This document shows positions 43,510-52,261 of a DNA stretch of 64,000 bases, piece after piece (position 1 is the first letter of the stretch; every line of letters starts with the position of its first letter). The DNA comes from Variovorax paradoxus (lineage in GTDB: Bacteria; Pseudomonadota; Gammaproteobacteria; Burkholderiales; Burkholderiaceae_C). The DNA lies in assembly GCF_902712855.1 (NCBI RefSeq), contig NZ_LR743508.1:1054001-1118000 (forward strand), read 5' to 3'. The notes below the pieces were generated by a model, which saw only the letters and a program-made list of their open reading frames with translations, did no database searches and was not told where the DNA came from. The translations under genes were made by a program, and so were the position numbers.

Positions 43510-44313
43510 TCACGGTGTGGATAAGTTCTTGGTTTTCTCCTTTTTAGGTTGGACTGCTTGAACGGGTTGAGCCGAGCTGTGCTTGAAGCGGAAGCTGTCG
43601 TTTCCAGTCTCCAGAATATGGCAGTGATGCGTGAGCCGGTCCAGCAACGCCGTCGTCATCTTCGCGTCGCTGAAGACGCTGGCCCACTCGCTGAAGCTCA
43701 AGTTGGTTGTGATCACCACGCTCGTGCGTTCGTAGAGTTTGGACAGCAGATGGAACAACAGCGCGCCGCCTGATGCACTGAACGGCAGGTAGCCCAACTC
43801 GTCGAGCACCACCATGTCCGCGTACATCAGTCGGTGCGCGATGTGGCCGGGATTGCCACTGGCCTTCTCTTGTTCGAGTGCGTTGACCAGTTCTACTGTC
43901 GAGAAGAAGCGCACCCGGCGGTGATGGTGCTCGATGGCCTGCACGCCCAGGGCTGTGGCGATATGAGTCTTACCCGTGCCCGGCCCGCCGACAAGTACCA
44001 GGTTCTGCGCATCGTCCATGAACTCGCATCGGTGCAGCTGACGCACCAGGGCCTCGTTGACCTCGCTGTTGGCGAAGTCGAAGCCGGCGAGGTCACGGTA
44101 GGCTGGGAAGCGAGCGAGCTTCAACTGGTAGGCCACCGAGCGTACCTCCCGCTCGGCCGTCTCTGCCTTGAGCAACTGCGAGAGCATCGGTTGGGCCGCC
44201 TCGAAGGCCGGCGACCCCTGCTCGGCCAGCTCCGCGACGGCCTGGGCCATGCCGTGCATCTTGAGTTCGCGCAGCATGATCACGATGGCGCCGCTGGCAG
44301 GGTCATGTCGCAT
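43510..44313 (-). CDS. istB: IstB-like ATP-binding helper of transposition
   Basis: 267 residues, AAA+ ATPase related to DnaC. Walker A is GGPGTGKTH and Walker B VVLDELGYLPF; the N-terminus has the usual helical region (ELKMHGMAQAVAEL) and sensor motif TTNLSFSEW. IstB binds DNA, recruits IstA and selects the target. Its start overlaps the end of istA by 11 bases, typical for this family. Confidence 0.95.
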   Translation of the reverse strand: MRHDPASGAIVIMLRELKMHGMAQAVAELAEQGSPAFEAAQPMLSQLLKAETAEREVRSVAYQLKLARFPAYRDLAGFDFANSEVNEALVRQLHRCEFMDDAQNLVLVGGPGTGKTHIATALGVQAIEHHHRRVRFFSTVELVNALEQEKASGNPGHIAHRLMYADMVVLDELGYLPFSASGGALLFHLLSKLYERTSVVITTNLSFSEWASVFSDAKMTTALLDRLTHHCHILETGNDSFRFKHSSAQPVQAVQPKKEKTKNLSTP

Positions 44314-45892
44314 GGCGCACCTCCGGGCTGCTCGACTTGGAGCTCAGCGGCCCGCGCAAGCCGCCAGCAGCGCTGGCACGCCCCCTGAGCGTGTCGTAGC
44401 GCAGCACATCGGCCTTCGGCTCGTTCACCAGGCGCAGTGCCTGAGGTGCCGTGACGGGCGCTGGCGCAACGGGCTTGGCATCGAGCAGTCGGTGCAACAC
44501 ATTTAGCACATGGGTCTTGCTGGCTACGCCGGCTTCCAGCGCCAGTTCGACCGCGGTCAGCACTGCCTGCTCGTCGTGATGCAGCACCAGCGCCAGGATC
44601 TCCACCATCTCGCGGTCGCCACCTGGCTGCTTCAGCAGCGCGGCCTGCAGCCGCCGGAAGCCCTGGGGCAGCTCGCTGAAGGGTGCTCCGTTCCTGAGCG
44701 CTCCTGGCTTACGTTGCAGCACCGCCAGGTAGTGCCTCCAGTCGTAGACGGTCTGACCTGCGGTGTCGTGGCGACGGTCAATGATGCGCGTGTGCTCGCA
44801 CACGATCTGGCCCTCGGCCGCCACGACAAGGCGTTCGGCGTACACGCGCAGGCTCACTGGCCGGTTCGCGTAGGAGGCCGGAACGCTGTAGCGGTTGCGC
44901 TCGAAGTGCACCAGGCAGGTGGGCGAGACGCGCTTGGTGTGTTCTACGAAACCATCGAAGGGTCTGGGGATCTGCATCAGTAGCGGGCGTTCCTGCGACC
45001 AGACATCGGCCACGGTCCCTGGCAGCTTGCCGTGGACGATCTCGCTCCACAGCGCCTTGCAGCGGTCCTCCAGCCAGTCGTTGAGCAGCGCCAGCGTGGC
45101 GAACGCCGGCACGGGTTGCCACAACCGGTGACGCGCATCACGCACGTTCTTCTCGACCTGGCCCTTCTCCCAGCCCGAGGCTGGGTTGCAAAACTCGGCC
45201 TCAAACAAGTAGTGGCTGACCATGGCGCTGAAGCGCGCGTTGATGTCGCGCTCCTTGCCGCGACGTACCCTGTCCACGGCGGTCTTCATGTTGTCGTAGA
45301 TGCCGCGCCGAGGCACGCCCCCGAGCACCTCGAAGGCTCGGTTGTGCGCATCGAACAGCATCTCGTGGGTCTGCAACAGGTAGGCGCGCACGATGAACGC
45401 GCGGCTGTGGCTGAGCTTGAAGTGCGCCACCTGCAGCTTGGTGCGTTCACCAGCGATGACGGCCCAGTCCTCGCTCCAGTCGAACTGGAATGCCTCGCCG
45501 GGACCGAAGGCCAGAGGCACAAAGGTGCCGCGCCCCGTCGTCTGCTGGACCTCGTGGCGATGCGCATGCCACGCTCGTGCAAAGGCCGCCACGCGGTTAT
45601 AGGAGCCCTGATAGCCCAGCGCCACCAGGTCGGCGTGCATCTGCTTCAGCGTGCGCCGCTGCTTGCGTGACTTGGATGCCTCGCTCTTGAGCCAGCCGCC
45701 GAGCTTCTCGGCGAACGCGTCGAGCTTGCTCGGGCTGATGCGCTTCGTGTAACTGGGCGCCGCCTCGCCCTCGCGAAGGTACTTGCGGATGGTGTTGCGA
45801 GACAAGCCAGTGCGCCGGGCTATCTCTCGGATGGACAGTTGCTCTCGCAGTGCCCAACGTCTGATGACACTCAGTGTCGCCACGTCAATCAC
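44303..45892 (-). CDS. istA: IstA transposase
   Basis: 529 residues. The N-terminal helix-turn-helix SIREIARRTGLSRNTIRKYL (about 20-40) binds the terminal repeats. The DDE integrase core has FQFDWSEDWAV, IYDNMKTAV and the glutamate in KGQVEKNVRDAR, all intact. The C-terminal region is variable. The gene looks complete, so the element could still move. Read from the right end of the element towards istB. Confidence 0.95.
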   Translation of the reverse strand: MIDVATLSVIRRWALREQLSIREIARRTGLSRNTIRKYLREGEAAPSYTKRISPSKLDAFAEKLGGWLKSEASKSRKQRRTLKQMHADLVALGYQGSYNRVAAFARAWHAHRHEVQQTTGRGTFVPLAFGPGEAFQFDWSEDWAVIAGERTKLQVAHFKLSHSRAFIVRAYLLQTHEMLFDAHNRAFEVLGGVPRRGIYDNMKTAVDRVRRGKERDINARFSAMVSHYLFEAEFCNPASGWEKGQVEKNVRDARHRLWQPVPAFATLALLNDWLEDRCKALWSEIVHGKLPGTVADVWSQERPLLMQIPRPFDGFVEHTKRVSPTCLVHFERNRYSVPASYANRPVSLRVYAERLVVAAEGQIVCEHTRIIDRRHDTAGQTVYDWRHYLAVLQRKPGALRNGAPFSELPQGFRRLQAALLKQPGGDREMVEILALVLHHDEQAVLTAVELALEAGVASKTHVLNVLHRLLDAKPVAPAPVTAPQALRLVNEPKADVLRYDTLRGRASAAGGLRGPLSSKSSSPEVRHAT

Positions 45893-45997
45893 TCCTGTGC
45901 TCCTGCTGCTAAAAGCAGCAGGTTAGGGTTATCACGTGGGTCAGATTTAGATGGAAATCACCGGGCCAAGTGGGTCACTTCTGGATGGAAATCAACA

Positions 45998-46706
45998 AAC
46001 AGAGCAGCGGGCCAACGTAAACATATATTCATCCTCATACATTTCTGATCCGGCCATTGCTGCGTTCTATGGAAAGAATGGTTTGGTGCAGCCCGATCCA
46101 ACGGATTTATTGACGGCAATTTCAAATGTCAATAGAACCCAGAACGTTCTTGGTGGCGCAACAATCGTTGCCCCCGTCGGTGCGGCGTTTATTGTAGGAG
46201 CCCCTTTGGCCCTCTCCGTAGGATCTGTTGGAGCACTCGGAACTGTCGGCGGAATTACAGGAGGAGGAATGGATGCCGCGGGCCAGTATGCGCAATCTGG
46301 TGCGATCCGGCCAGGGCAAACAGCTTTCGCAGCTACGATCGGCCTGATTTCCGGTCCATTAGGAGCCAGCTTCAGATTCACGGGAAATGTGCTTTTGGGT
46401 GGAGCCGGCGGCGCTGTAAACACTGCATTCAACAACACTGTCTATGGAGAAAACAACAGTCCAATATTCGCAGGGGCTCTTGGCGGACTCTTTGGAGGAA
46501 CGGGCTACGTCATAAGTAGCCTGGCTACGCTAGGGATGAAGCAGATTACTTACCCCTTTGTGTATAACAATCTAAACCCCAAAGTCCCCGCATTGTTTCA
46601 GGGAACCCCCAATCCGACGCCTGTCATAAGTGGCGCAACAGTGGGATCGGTGGTTCAAGGAGGCGCCTCCTTCATTCCTGGTCAGCCCGCACCGACAAGA
46701 AGATGA
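45998..46706 (+). pseudogene. Exoprotein C-terminal remnant, candidate toxin domain
   Basis: About 236 residues in one frame from the insertion's right end. The sequence is strongly hydrophobic and Gly/Ala-rich (VGAAFIVGAPLALSVGSVGA, ITGGGMDAAGQYAQSG, FAGALGGLFGGTGYVISS), like the C-terminal parts of CdiA/haemagglutinin-type exoproteins and membrane-acting toxins. Its base composition is clearly lower in GC than the N-terminal piece. An in-frame ATG at 45951 within the element could start translation of this fragment. The central part of the exoprotein is missing. Toxin activity is inference. Confidence 0.65.
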
Positions 46707-46978
46707 TTTCATTTGAGAAGTTGATAGTTTCTCCTTCCTGGAAAGGTAGCGTCACTCGAATCACAGTGATGGTTGCGATTTCACTCGTGATGTGGAAGTT
46801 ACCGGAAATTTTCGAGTGGCTTTACAGAATTGCCTCTTGGGATGCTCCTGTTTTTTCAAGAGCGCGTCATTGGTCAATGTTTTTGATGATCTTTGCTGCT
46901 TCGGCTTTTTGCATTGTCTTTGACTTAATTCGCTTGATTGCTATTTTTCTTCGATATCGATCGCAGTCGTCACAATGA
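46703..46978 (+). CDS. Small inner-membrane protein, candidate immunity protein
   Basis: 91 residues with two hydrophobic segments (ITVMVAISLVMWKLPEIF and MFLMIFAASAFCIVFDLI) and a basic C-terminus. The start overlaps the stop of the exoprotein remnant by four bases (ATGA), and GC is low as in the remnant. In contact-dependent inhibition loci the gene immediately downstream of the exoprotein encodes the cognate immunity protein; membrane-spanning immunity proteins go with pore-forming toxins. No known family was recognised. Confidence 0.6.
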   Translation: MISFEKLIVSPSWKGSVTRITVMVAISLVMWKLPEIFEWLYRIASWDAPVFSRARHWSMFLMIFAASAFCIVFDLIRLIAIFLRYRSQSSQ

Positions 46979-47070
46979 GAGTTGAACAGTGGCGCAGATG
47001 GCCGGGCGGACGGGTTCTGCGCTTGGTGATTAAAAACTATGAATCGGGCTATGTTGTTTCAGGGCGTGGG

Positions 47071-47682
47071 ATGAAGTGGTCAGAAAAAATTCTCTGTCAA
47101 CCGGCCGCGATGCTGTGTCTCGTCGTGCTTGCCGTCACCGGTTGTACCTACTCGCAAATCAATCCGGAAGCTGCTGCGGCAGACATACGTGCCAACACCG
47201 GCTATAACGAATTGAAGGACATCGAGGCCGGTACTTCCAAATTGGTCATGCGTACCTTTGGAATCTCGGCCAACGCCCAGTTTGCCGTCAGCACTTCTGA
47301 GGCACCTTGCCAGAACTTTCAGCACCTGGGTGCGGCAGCCTATACGGGCAGTGGCGTTGTCTACCCTTGGATAGCAAGCGCCTTGCGCGCTGGCACGCGC
47401 GCCAGTCCCTATCTGGTTCATGAAGCAGCGCCAGGGCAACCCATCCAAATCCGAAGCACGGGCAACTGGAGCACTGGGGGCACGAACGTGGCCTATCGCA
47501 CCGGCAGTTGTGGCCCGGTGACCGTGAGCTTCACTCCGGTGGAGAACCGCGCCTACACCGTCGAGTTCGTTTGGGGCGAAAAGATGTCTTGCCGCTTGGC
47601 CGTTATGGATGCAACCGACCCGGACGCACCCCGGCCGGTAGAGGTTCGCAGCATTGCGGGTTGTCCTGCACCTGCACGCTGA
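47071..47682 (+). CDS. Lipoprotein of unknown function in the tps locus
   Basis: 203 residues from the ATG at 47071, chosen because it gives a typical lipoprotein signal (ILCQPAAMLCLVVLAVTGC) with Cys25 in the lipobox AVTGC; the frame extends to 46975 without a signal. The mature part has several cysteines and ends in a beta-rich domain (VAYRTGSCGPVTVSFTPVEN). It lies between the candidate immunity gene and tpsB, 12 bases before the latter. It may aid secretion or anchoring of the exoprotein. Confidence 0.7.
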   Translation: MKWSEKILCQPAAMLCLVVLAVTGCTYSQINPEAAAADIRANTGYNELKDIEAGTSKLVMRTFGISANAQFAVSTSEAPCQNFQHLGAAAYTGSGVVYPWIASALRAGTRASPYLVHEAAPGQPIQIRSTGNWSTGGTNVAYRTGSCGPVTVSFTPVENRAYTVEFVWGEKMSCRLAVMDATDPDAPRPVEVRSIAGCPAPAR

Positions 47683-47694
47683 AGCGTCTTTTCA

Positions 47695-49434
47695 ATGAAG
47701 ATTCATGTAATGGCGGCGATAGCCGCAGTGTTTCCGTCGTTCGCATTCGCGCAACTCGCGGCTACGCCGCAGCCCTTCGTTGAACAACAGCGCCAGCAGG
47801 AACGTGAACGTGCCCTGCGTGAGCAGAACGAGCGCACCGTTGATCAGCGCCCACAGGCCGCTCCGCCAGCACCGATTCAGCGCATCCCCGAAGCCGAGTC
47901 CCCGTGCTTTCGCATCGATCACGTGCTGCTGGTCGGCGAGCAGTCCGAGTCCTTCCAGTGGGCTGTGGCCGAACTGTCCGGCCCCGAAGGCAATGATTCG
48001 CCCGTCGGCCGTTGCCTCGGTACGTCTGGCGTCAATGTCGTCCTTGCGCGCGTCCAGCAAGCCGTTATCGCTCGAGGCTTCGTCACGACCCGCGTGCTTG
48101 CTGCACCGCAGGACTTGTCGACTGGCACGCTGACACTCTCGTTGGTGCCCGGCCGCATTGCCGCCATTCGTACAACTGCAGACTCTTCAGCGACGCTGCT
48201 GGGCAGTTCCGCTTTGCTGGCCTCCGCAATCCCTGCTCGTCCTGGCGATCTGCTGAATCTGCGCGACATCGAACAGGGCCTGGAAAACCTCAAGCGCGCA
48301 CCGACCGCCGAGGCCGACATCCAGATCGAACCCTCAACCGCCCCCAACGCAAAACCCGGCGACAGCGACCTCGTCGTCAAGTACGTTCAATCCAAGAAGT
48401 GGCGAGTCACCCTGAGCCTGGATGACAGCGGCACCGAAGCCACCGGCCGGTATCAGGCGGGCGCCACCCTGTCCCTGGACAACCCCTTCGGCCTGAACGA
48501 TCTGTTCTACGTCAGCGCCAACCACAACATCAATAACCACGTCTTCGGCGACCCGGCCAAGGGCACCGAAGGTCAGACCGTTCACTACTCGCTGCCGTAC
48601 GGCTACTGGCTGCTGGGCCTCACGGCCTCCAACAGCCAGTACCACCAGAGCGTGACTGGCCTGAACCAGGACTACGTCTACGCCGGCAAGACCAACAACG
48701 CCGAGGTCAAGCTTTCGCGCCTCGTCTACCGCGACCAGAGCCGCAAGACGAGCGTGGCGATCAAGGGCTGGCGCCGCGAGTCGCGCAACTTCGTGGACGA
48801 CACCGAGGTCGACGTGCAGCACCGCGTGGTCGGTGGCTGGGAGCTCAGCCTCAATCACAAGGAGTACATCGATCTCTTTGGCGACAAGGCAACGCTCGAA
48901 GGCACGCTGGCCTACAAGCGCGGCACCGGCGGCTTCGGCTCGCGGACCGCGCCGGAAGAAGAGTTCGGCGAAGGCACGTCACGGCTGAAGCTCTACACGG
49001 CCGACATCAGCCTCAACGCGCCGTTCAAGCTCGGTGAGCAGAAGATGCGCTACGCCGGCCTGATCCGCACGCAGTGGAATCGCACGCCGTTGACACCACA
49101 GGACCGCTTTGCCATCGGCGGGCGCTACACGGTGCGCGGCTTCGATGGTGAGACGAGCCTTTTGGGCGAACGAGGCTGGCTCATTCGCAACGACATCGGA
49201 TGGGCCGTGGGTCAAAGCGGAGCAGAGCTGTACGTCGGCGCCGACTACGGCCACGTCGGCGGTCGCTCGACGGTCGACCTGCTCGGACGAAGCCTCGCCG
49301 GTGCGGTCATCGGCGTGCGCGGCCAGTGGAGCAAGCTGAGCTACGACTTCTTCGTCGGCGCGCCGATCAGCAAGCCCGAGGGCTATCGCACTGCGAAGGT
49401 CGCGCTCGGCTTCAACCTCAATGCAAGTTTCTAG
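47695..49434 (+). CDS. TpsB outer-membrane transporter (ShlB/FhaC/HecB family)
   Basis: 579 residues. A signal peptide (MKIHVMAAIAAVFPSFAFAQ) is followed by a Gln/Arg-rich helix, POTRA domains (about 80-240, CFRIDHVLLVG and GRIAAIRTTAD) and a 16-strand barrel with YTVRGFDGE near residue 480, the conserved RGF tip of the L6 loop. It ends in Phe as expected for barrel assembly. It exports TpsA through the outer membrane. The gene appears intact although its TpsA partner is broken. Confidence 0.93.
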   Translation: MKIHVMAAIAAVFPSFAFAQLAATPQPFVEQQRQQERERALREQNERTVDQRPQAAPPAPIQRIPEAESPCFRIDHVLLVGEQSESFQWAVAELSGPEGNDSPVGRCLGTSGVNVVLARVQQAVIARGFVTTRVLAAPQDLSTGTLTLSLVPGRIAAIRTTADSSATLLGSSALLASAIPARPGDLLNLRDIEQGLENLKRAPTAEADIQIEPSTAPNAKPGDSDLVVKYVQSKKWRVTLSLDDSGTEATGRYQAGATLSLDNPFGLNDLFYVSANHNINNHVFGDPAKGTEGQTVHYSLPYGYWLLGLTASNSQYHQSVTGLNQDYVYAGKTNNAEVKLSRLVYRDQSRKTSVAIKGWRRESRNFVDDTEVDVQHRVVGGWELSLNHKEYIDLFGDKATLEGTLAYKRGTGGFGSRTAPEEEFGEGTSRLKLYTADISLNAPFKLGEQKMRYAGLIRTQWNRTPLTPQDRFAIGGRYTVRGFDGETSLLGERGWLIRNDIGWAVGQSGAELYVGADYGHVGGRSTVDLLGRSLAGAVIGVRGQWSKLSYDFFVGAPISKPEGYRTAKVALGFNLNASF

Positions 49435-49463
49435 TCAACTAAAAATCAGAGGGAGAGTTTTCA

Positions 49464-50648
49464 ATGGAAAAACAAGCAATCGCAAAAGTGGCGTTAATGC
49501 TCGCAATCGGTGGACTTCATGGATGCGGCGGGGGTGGCAGCGGAGGAGGAGCCGTCTTTCCGGCAGCTACCGCGCCTGTGGCTTCGCAAGCCTCTGCCGA
49601 GGCCTCGGCTCCGGCGTCCGCAACAAGCCAGGAAGCTTCACCAGCGGAAGCACCGGCTCCAGTCGCTGCATCGGCTGCATCTCTTCGTCGCGCACTCGAC
49701 ACCGTCAGTCCGATCGCGGCCAACGGCGATCTTGATGTCGAGTTGTCTCCGGAGTTTGCCTCGGCCGTGGTTGTGACCTATTCGCTTGAGAATCCCGATG
49801 GCACGAATGCGGGAGCCGTTTCATTGCGAGGGGGCTCCGCCGGACTGTTCTTTCCGCGCACCGCCAATCTGGTCAAGTTGCTGATGCCCAAGGTCAAGCC
49901 TGGTTCTTATGTATTGAGAGCAAAAGGTCAGATCCTGAATCCAGCCACCGCAACCTCGACTTACGTCGAGGCGACCATGCCGGTTGAGTTGAATACTCTC
50001 TCGTTGAATCTGGTGAGCCTGAGCTACTCCTCAGGCTTGGTGATCGGCGGATCTTCGCGTTTCCTGTCTCTGACTTACACCAGTGATGTCAGCGGCACCT
50101 TGTTCTTCTATCCGACGGGCCAAGCCTCGGGAGCGTGTGCGTCGAAAACTGCTGCGGAGCTCGCATTGGTGCCGGACGTCGAGACCTTTGCGGTCACTGG
50201 CGCTGCAAATTCCTCCTCTGGCGCATTGACGTCGGCTACATCATTTGCAGATGCCGATACGGGTTGTCTGCAATTCGTTCGTGCCAGCGACTCTGTAGCG
50301 GAAGCGCCGTATACCTTCAATTTCCGCTATCAACCGTTGCCGGCCTCTGGTGATCTGACTTTTGCGCTGGATGCGAACCCCACGGATATTGCCAAGAAAA
50401 CCATCAGCCTGGTGTCGATGCCGCGAAGCGGAAATTCGAGCGGCTTCTTCGATTGGCTGGAGCGTCGTCAAGTTTTCACTGCAGGAGACGTGCCTCAGCA
50501 GACGACTGACAACAGCGCGCGCATCAGCCTCGAACAGACCGGTGGAACATGGCAATACAGGCTGACCGCGCCAGTCGCTACGGATCATCCGTACTACGTT
50601 GCGAAGATCGAAGGACGTCCTCCGCTGGTCTTCTTTGTCAAGTTCTGA
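49464..50648 (+). CDS. Unknown lipoprotein downstream of tpsB
   Basis: 394 residues. A lipoprotein-like N-terminus (KVALMLAIGGLHGC) with a cysteine followed by GGGGSGGG, then an Ala/Ser/Pro-rich linker to about residue 75. The rest is beta-rich with no recognised domain (for example VVTYSLENPDGTNAG, VKPGSYVLRAKGQIL). A ribosome site AGGGAGAG precedes the ATG. It is 29 bases after tpsB and may be co-transcribed. It could be a surface-exposed accessory of the tps locus. GC is below that of the flanks. Confidence 0.75.
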   Translation: MEKQAIAKVALMLAIGGLHGCGGGGSGGGAVFPAATAPVASQASAEASAPASATSQEASPAEAPAPVAASAASLRRALDTVSPIAANGDLDVELSPEFASAVVVTYSLENPDGTNAGAVSLRGGSAGLFFPRTANLVKLLMPKVKPGSYVLRAKGQILNPATATSTYVEATMPVELNTLSLNLVSLSYSSGLVIGGSSRFLSLTYTSDVSGTLFFYPTGQASGACASKTAAELALVPDVETFAVTGAANSSSGALTSATSFADADTGCLQFVRASDSVAEAPYTFNFRYQPLPASGDLTFALDANPTDIAKKTISLVSMPRSGNSSGFFDWLERRQVFTAGDVPQQTTDNSARISLEQTGGTWQYRLTAPVATDHPYYVAKIEGRPPLVFFVKF

Positions 50649-50769
50649 CTCCGCGCCGCTTTGCCTGCGGTCGCGAGCAAATGCGGCGCCGTCCGACCCA
50701 AAAAAAAAGCAGTCAACTGTTTGAAGGCCGTTTGCACTTCAACGTGCTGACTTGCCTGCAATCGAAGAA

Positions 50770-51217
50770 ATGAATCATGCATCGAGCCTCGAGCTGTCGG
50801 CCGCGGCGCTCGTGATGACCGCCGCGCTGCTTGCAGGCTGCGCTGCCCGTCCGTATCGCGTGCCGGGCACCGAAATGCAGTCTTTGTCCGGTCTCGCTAT
50901 CGTCAAGTCAGGGTCGCGTGGGGTCAGCTATTTCGTTTCGATCGACGGATAGGGTTCCCCAGGTCCTCCGGCCGGTGGATCGATGGGAACTTCCGCCCGG
51001 CGAGCACACGGCGGTGGTCGGTCTCAGAACACACCCGCAGTTCCGTGCCGACCACATCTATCTGAAATTCGTTGTTCTCCCGGCAAAGAGCTATGTCATT
51101 CCATACGAGGTCAACGCCGGCTGGGGGCGAGGCACCTGGCGCGGATGGATCGAAGATGAAGCAGGCACCATCGTGTCCACACCCGGACCCAGACCGTCGG
51201 TCTCGGCAACGAAGTAG
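50770..51217 (+). pseudogene. Small lipoprotein gene with a one-base frameshift
   Basis: The first frame (ATG 50770) encodes a lipoprotein signal (SAAALVMTAALLAGC) and continues to SYFVSIDG, then stops at 50950-50952. In the next frame the protein continues naturally (RVPQVLRPVDRWELPPGEH to VSTPGPRPSVSATK). Removing the T at 50950 joins them as SIDGRVPQVLRPV, giving about 148 residues. The original was probably an outer-membrane or periplasmic lipoprotein. A sequencing error cannot be ruled out. Confidence 0.75.
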
Positions 51218-51725
51218 AAGCTTCCGCCCGCTCCACCGGATGTCGAGCAGGTCCATCAAGATCCAGCCCGTCCAGTCAACGTGAGACGGTTGCTGCGCCG
51301 CTTCTGCCCGCAACAGGGGCGGCCGCGCATTGCGCCACACCACTGCCGGAATCCGGTAGCCCGAGAGCGTCGCCGGGCTGCGTCCCGCGCGATCGCTGAC
51401 ATGCCCACCTCCTGCCCGTGGTCCGACAGGTACATCCCGGCATGTCCGCGGAGCGCGTCCGCTGCAGCAGTTCCGACACCACGAAGTTGAGATACAGCAG
51501 CGCCGCGTCTTCTTCCTGCCGGAAGCGCCGCAACAAGGCCGAGCGGCCGTCCTTCACTGGGCTGTGCTCCACGGCGCCAACTTGGTCGTCGAAGTGACTG
51601 GCGTTCTCGGGAAGCACAGGCTGTACCCCGGGGCTCGCGCGTCGGGCCGCAGTGCCCCAAAGCTTGCGAGCTTGTTGGCCGGCCAGTGCACTCCGGGATA
51701 TCCCCGCGGAACTTATCCGGCTTCG
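51215..51725 (-). pseudogene. Decayed sulfatase/phosphoethanolamine-transferase-like gene fragment
   Basis: On the minus strand three frames together give one protein-like stretch: PGVHWPANKLASFGALRPDA, VQPVLPENASHFDDQ, RFRQEEDAALLYLNFVVSEL, MPGMYLSDHGQEVG, and YRIPAVVWRNARPPLL near the end. YLSDHGQEVG matches the metal-binding YVSDHGE motif of EptA-type and sulfatase enzymes. At least two frameshifts break it, and the N-terminal part and catalytic Thr are absent, cut where the SH3-domain gene begins. Confidence 0.65.
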
Positions 51726-51775
51726 GGTGCCCAGATGGGCTTTGCCACAGCTCCACAGAAAGGAACCCTCGCTCC

Positions 51776-52237
51776 ATGTCCAGATTCAGCCGCTTGCCTG
51801 CCCTGCTGCTCGCCTTCGCTCTCTCGTGGTTGGCTCTGCCGTCCGCGTCCGCCGCACAGACACAGATGGTCAGCGTTGCCGTCAAGTCGCTGAACATGCG
51901 CACCGGCCCCGGCCAGCGCTACGACACGCACTGGACCGTGAGCAAGGGCTATCCGTTCAAGGTGATCGGCCGCAAGGGCGACTGGCTGCACGTGAGCGAC
52001 TTCGAGGGCGACAAGGCGTGGGTCTTCCGTCCAATGACCAGCAAGACCCCGCACCGCGTCGTGAAGGCCCAGGTGGCGAACCTGCGGCGGGCGCCCGGCA
52101 CGCGCAGCCCGGTAGTGAAGAGGGCCGGCTACGGCGACGTGCTGCGCACGCTCGAGCGGCGCGGCGAATGGCTCAAGGTGCAGCACGAAGGCGGCACCAC
52201 CGGCTGGGTGCAGCGCCGCCTGACCTGGGGTTGGTAG
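51776..52237 (+). CDS. Secreted bacterial SH3-domain protein
   Basis: 153 residues. A signal peptide (MSRFSRLPALLLAFALSWLA, cleavage near ASA-AQ) is followed by two SH3b repeats. The first is SVAVKSLNMRTGPGQRYDTH (about 33-85) and the second VVKAQVANLRRAPGTRSPV (about 93-150), each with the NxRxxPGT-type pattern. Such proteins bind peptidoglycan or envelope components in the periplasm. A ribosome site AAAGGAAC lies upstream of the ATG at 51776. It is convergent with glpK (24-base gap). No specific role is assignable. Confidence 0.87.
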   Translation: MSRFSRLPALLLAFALSWLALPSASAAQTQMVSVAVKSLNMRTGPGQRYDTHWTVSKGYPFKVIGRKGDWLHVSDFEGDKAWVFRPMTSKTPHRVVKAQVANLRRAPGTRSPVVKRAGYGDVLRTLERRGEWLKVQHEGGTTGWVQRRLTWGW

Positions 52238-52261
52238 CCCTGGCCGGGCCGAGGTCCGGGC

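Larger units (their letters stand above)
43437..45997 (-). mobile_element. IS21-family insertion sequence
   Basis: About 2561 bp, ending TGTTGA... on the left and ...TCAACA on the right. Multiple terminal repeats of the form GATTTCCATC...TGACCCA lie in inverted orientation at both ends (43441-43490 and 45935-45997), as in IS21. It carries istA and istB on the minus strand with overlapping ends. No clear target duplication abuts these ends. GCGGGCC occurs at 43429-43435 and 46007-46013, which could be a duplication only if the right end lies near 46006. Confidence 0.9.

Noticed and set aside
44303..44313. Overlap of istA and istB considered as a frameshift or assembly error
   Set aside because: Overlapping istA/istB ends are normal in the IS21 family, and both proteins have complete motifs.
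43429..46013. GCGGGCC at 43429-43435 and 46007-46013 as the element's target duplication
   Set aside because: The right copy lies 9 bases outside the recognised TCAACA end and the left copy one base inside the flank, so it cannot be called with confidence; kept only as a possibility.
50653..50689. GC-rich hairpin followed by an A9 run after the 49464-50648 lipoprotein gene
   Set aside because: The A run would give A residues, not U residues, in the plus-strand transcript, and on the minus strand it precedes the stem, so it fits no Rho-independent terminator.
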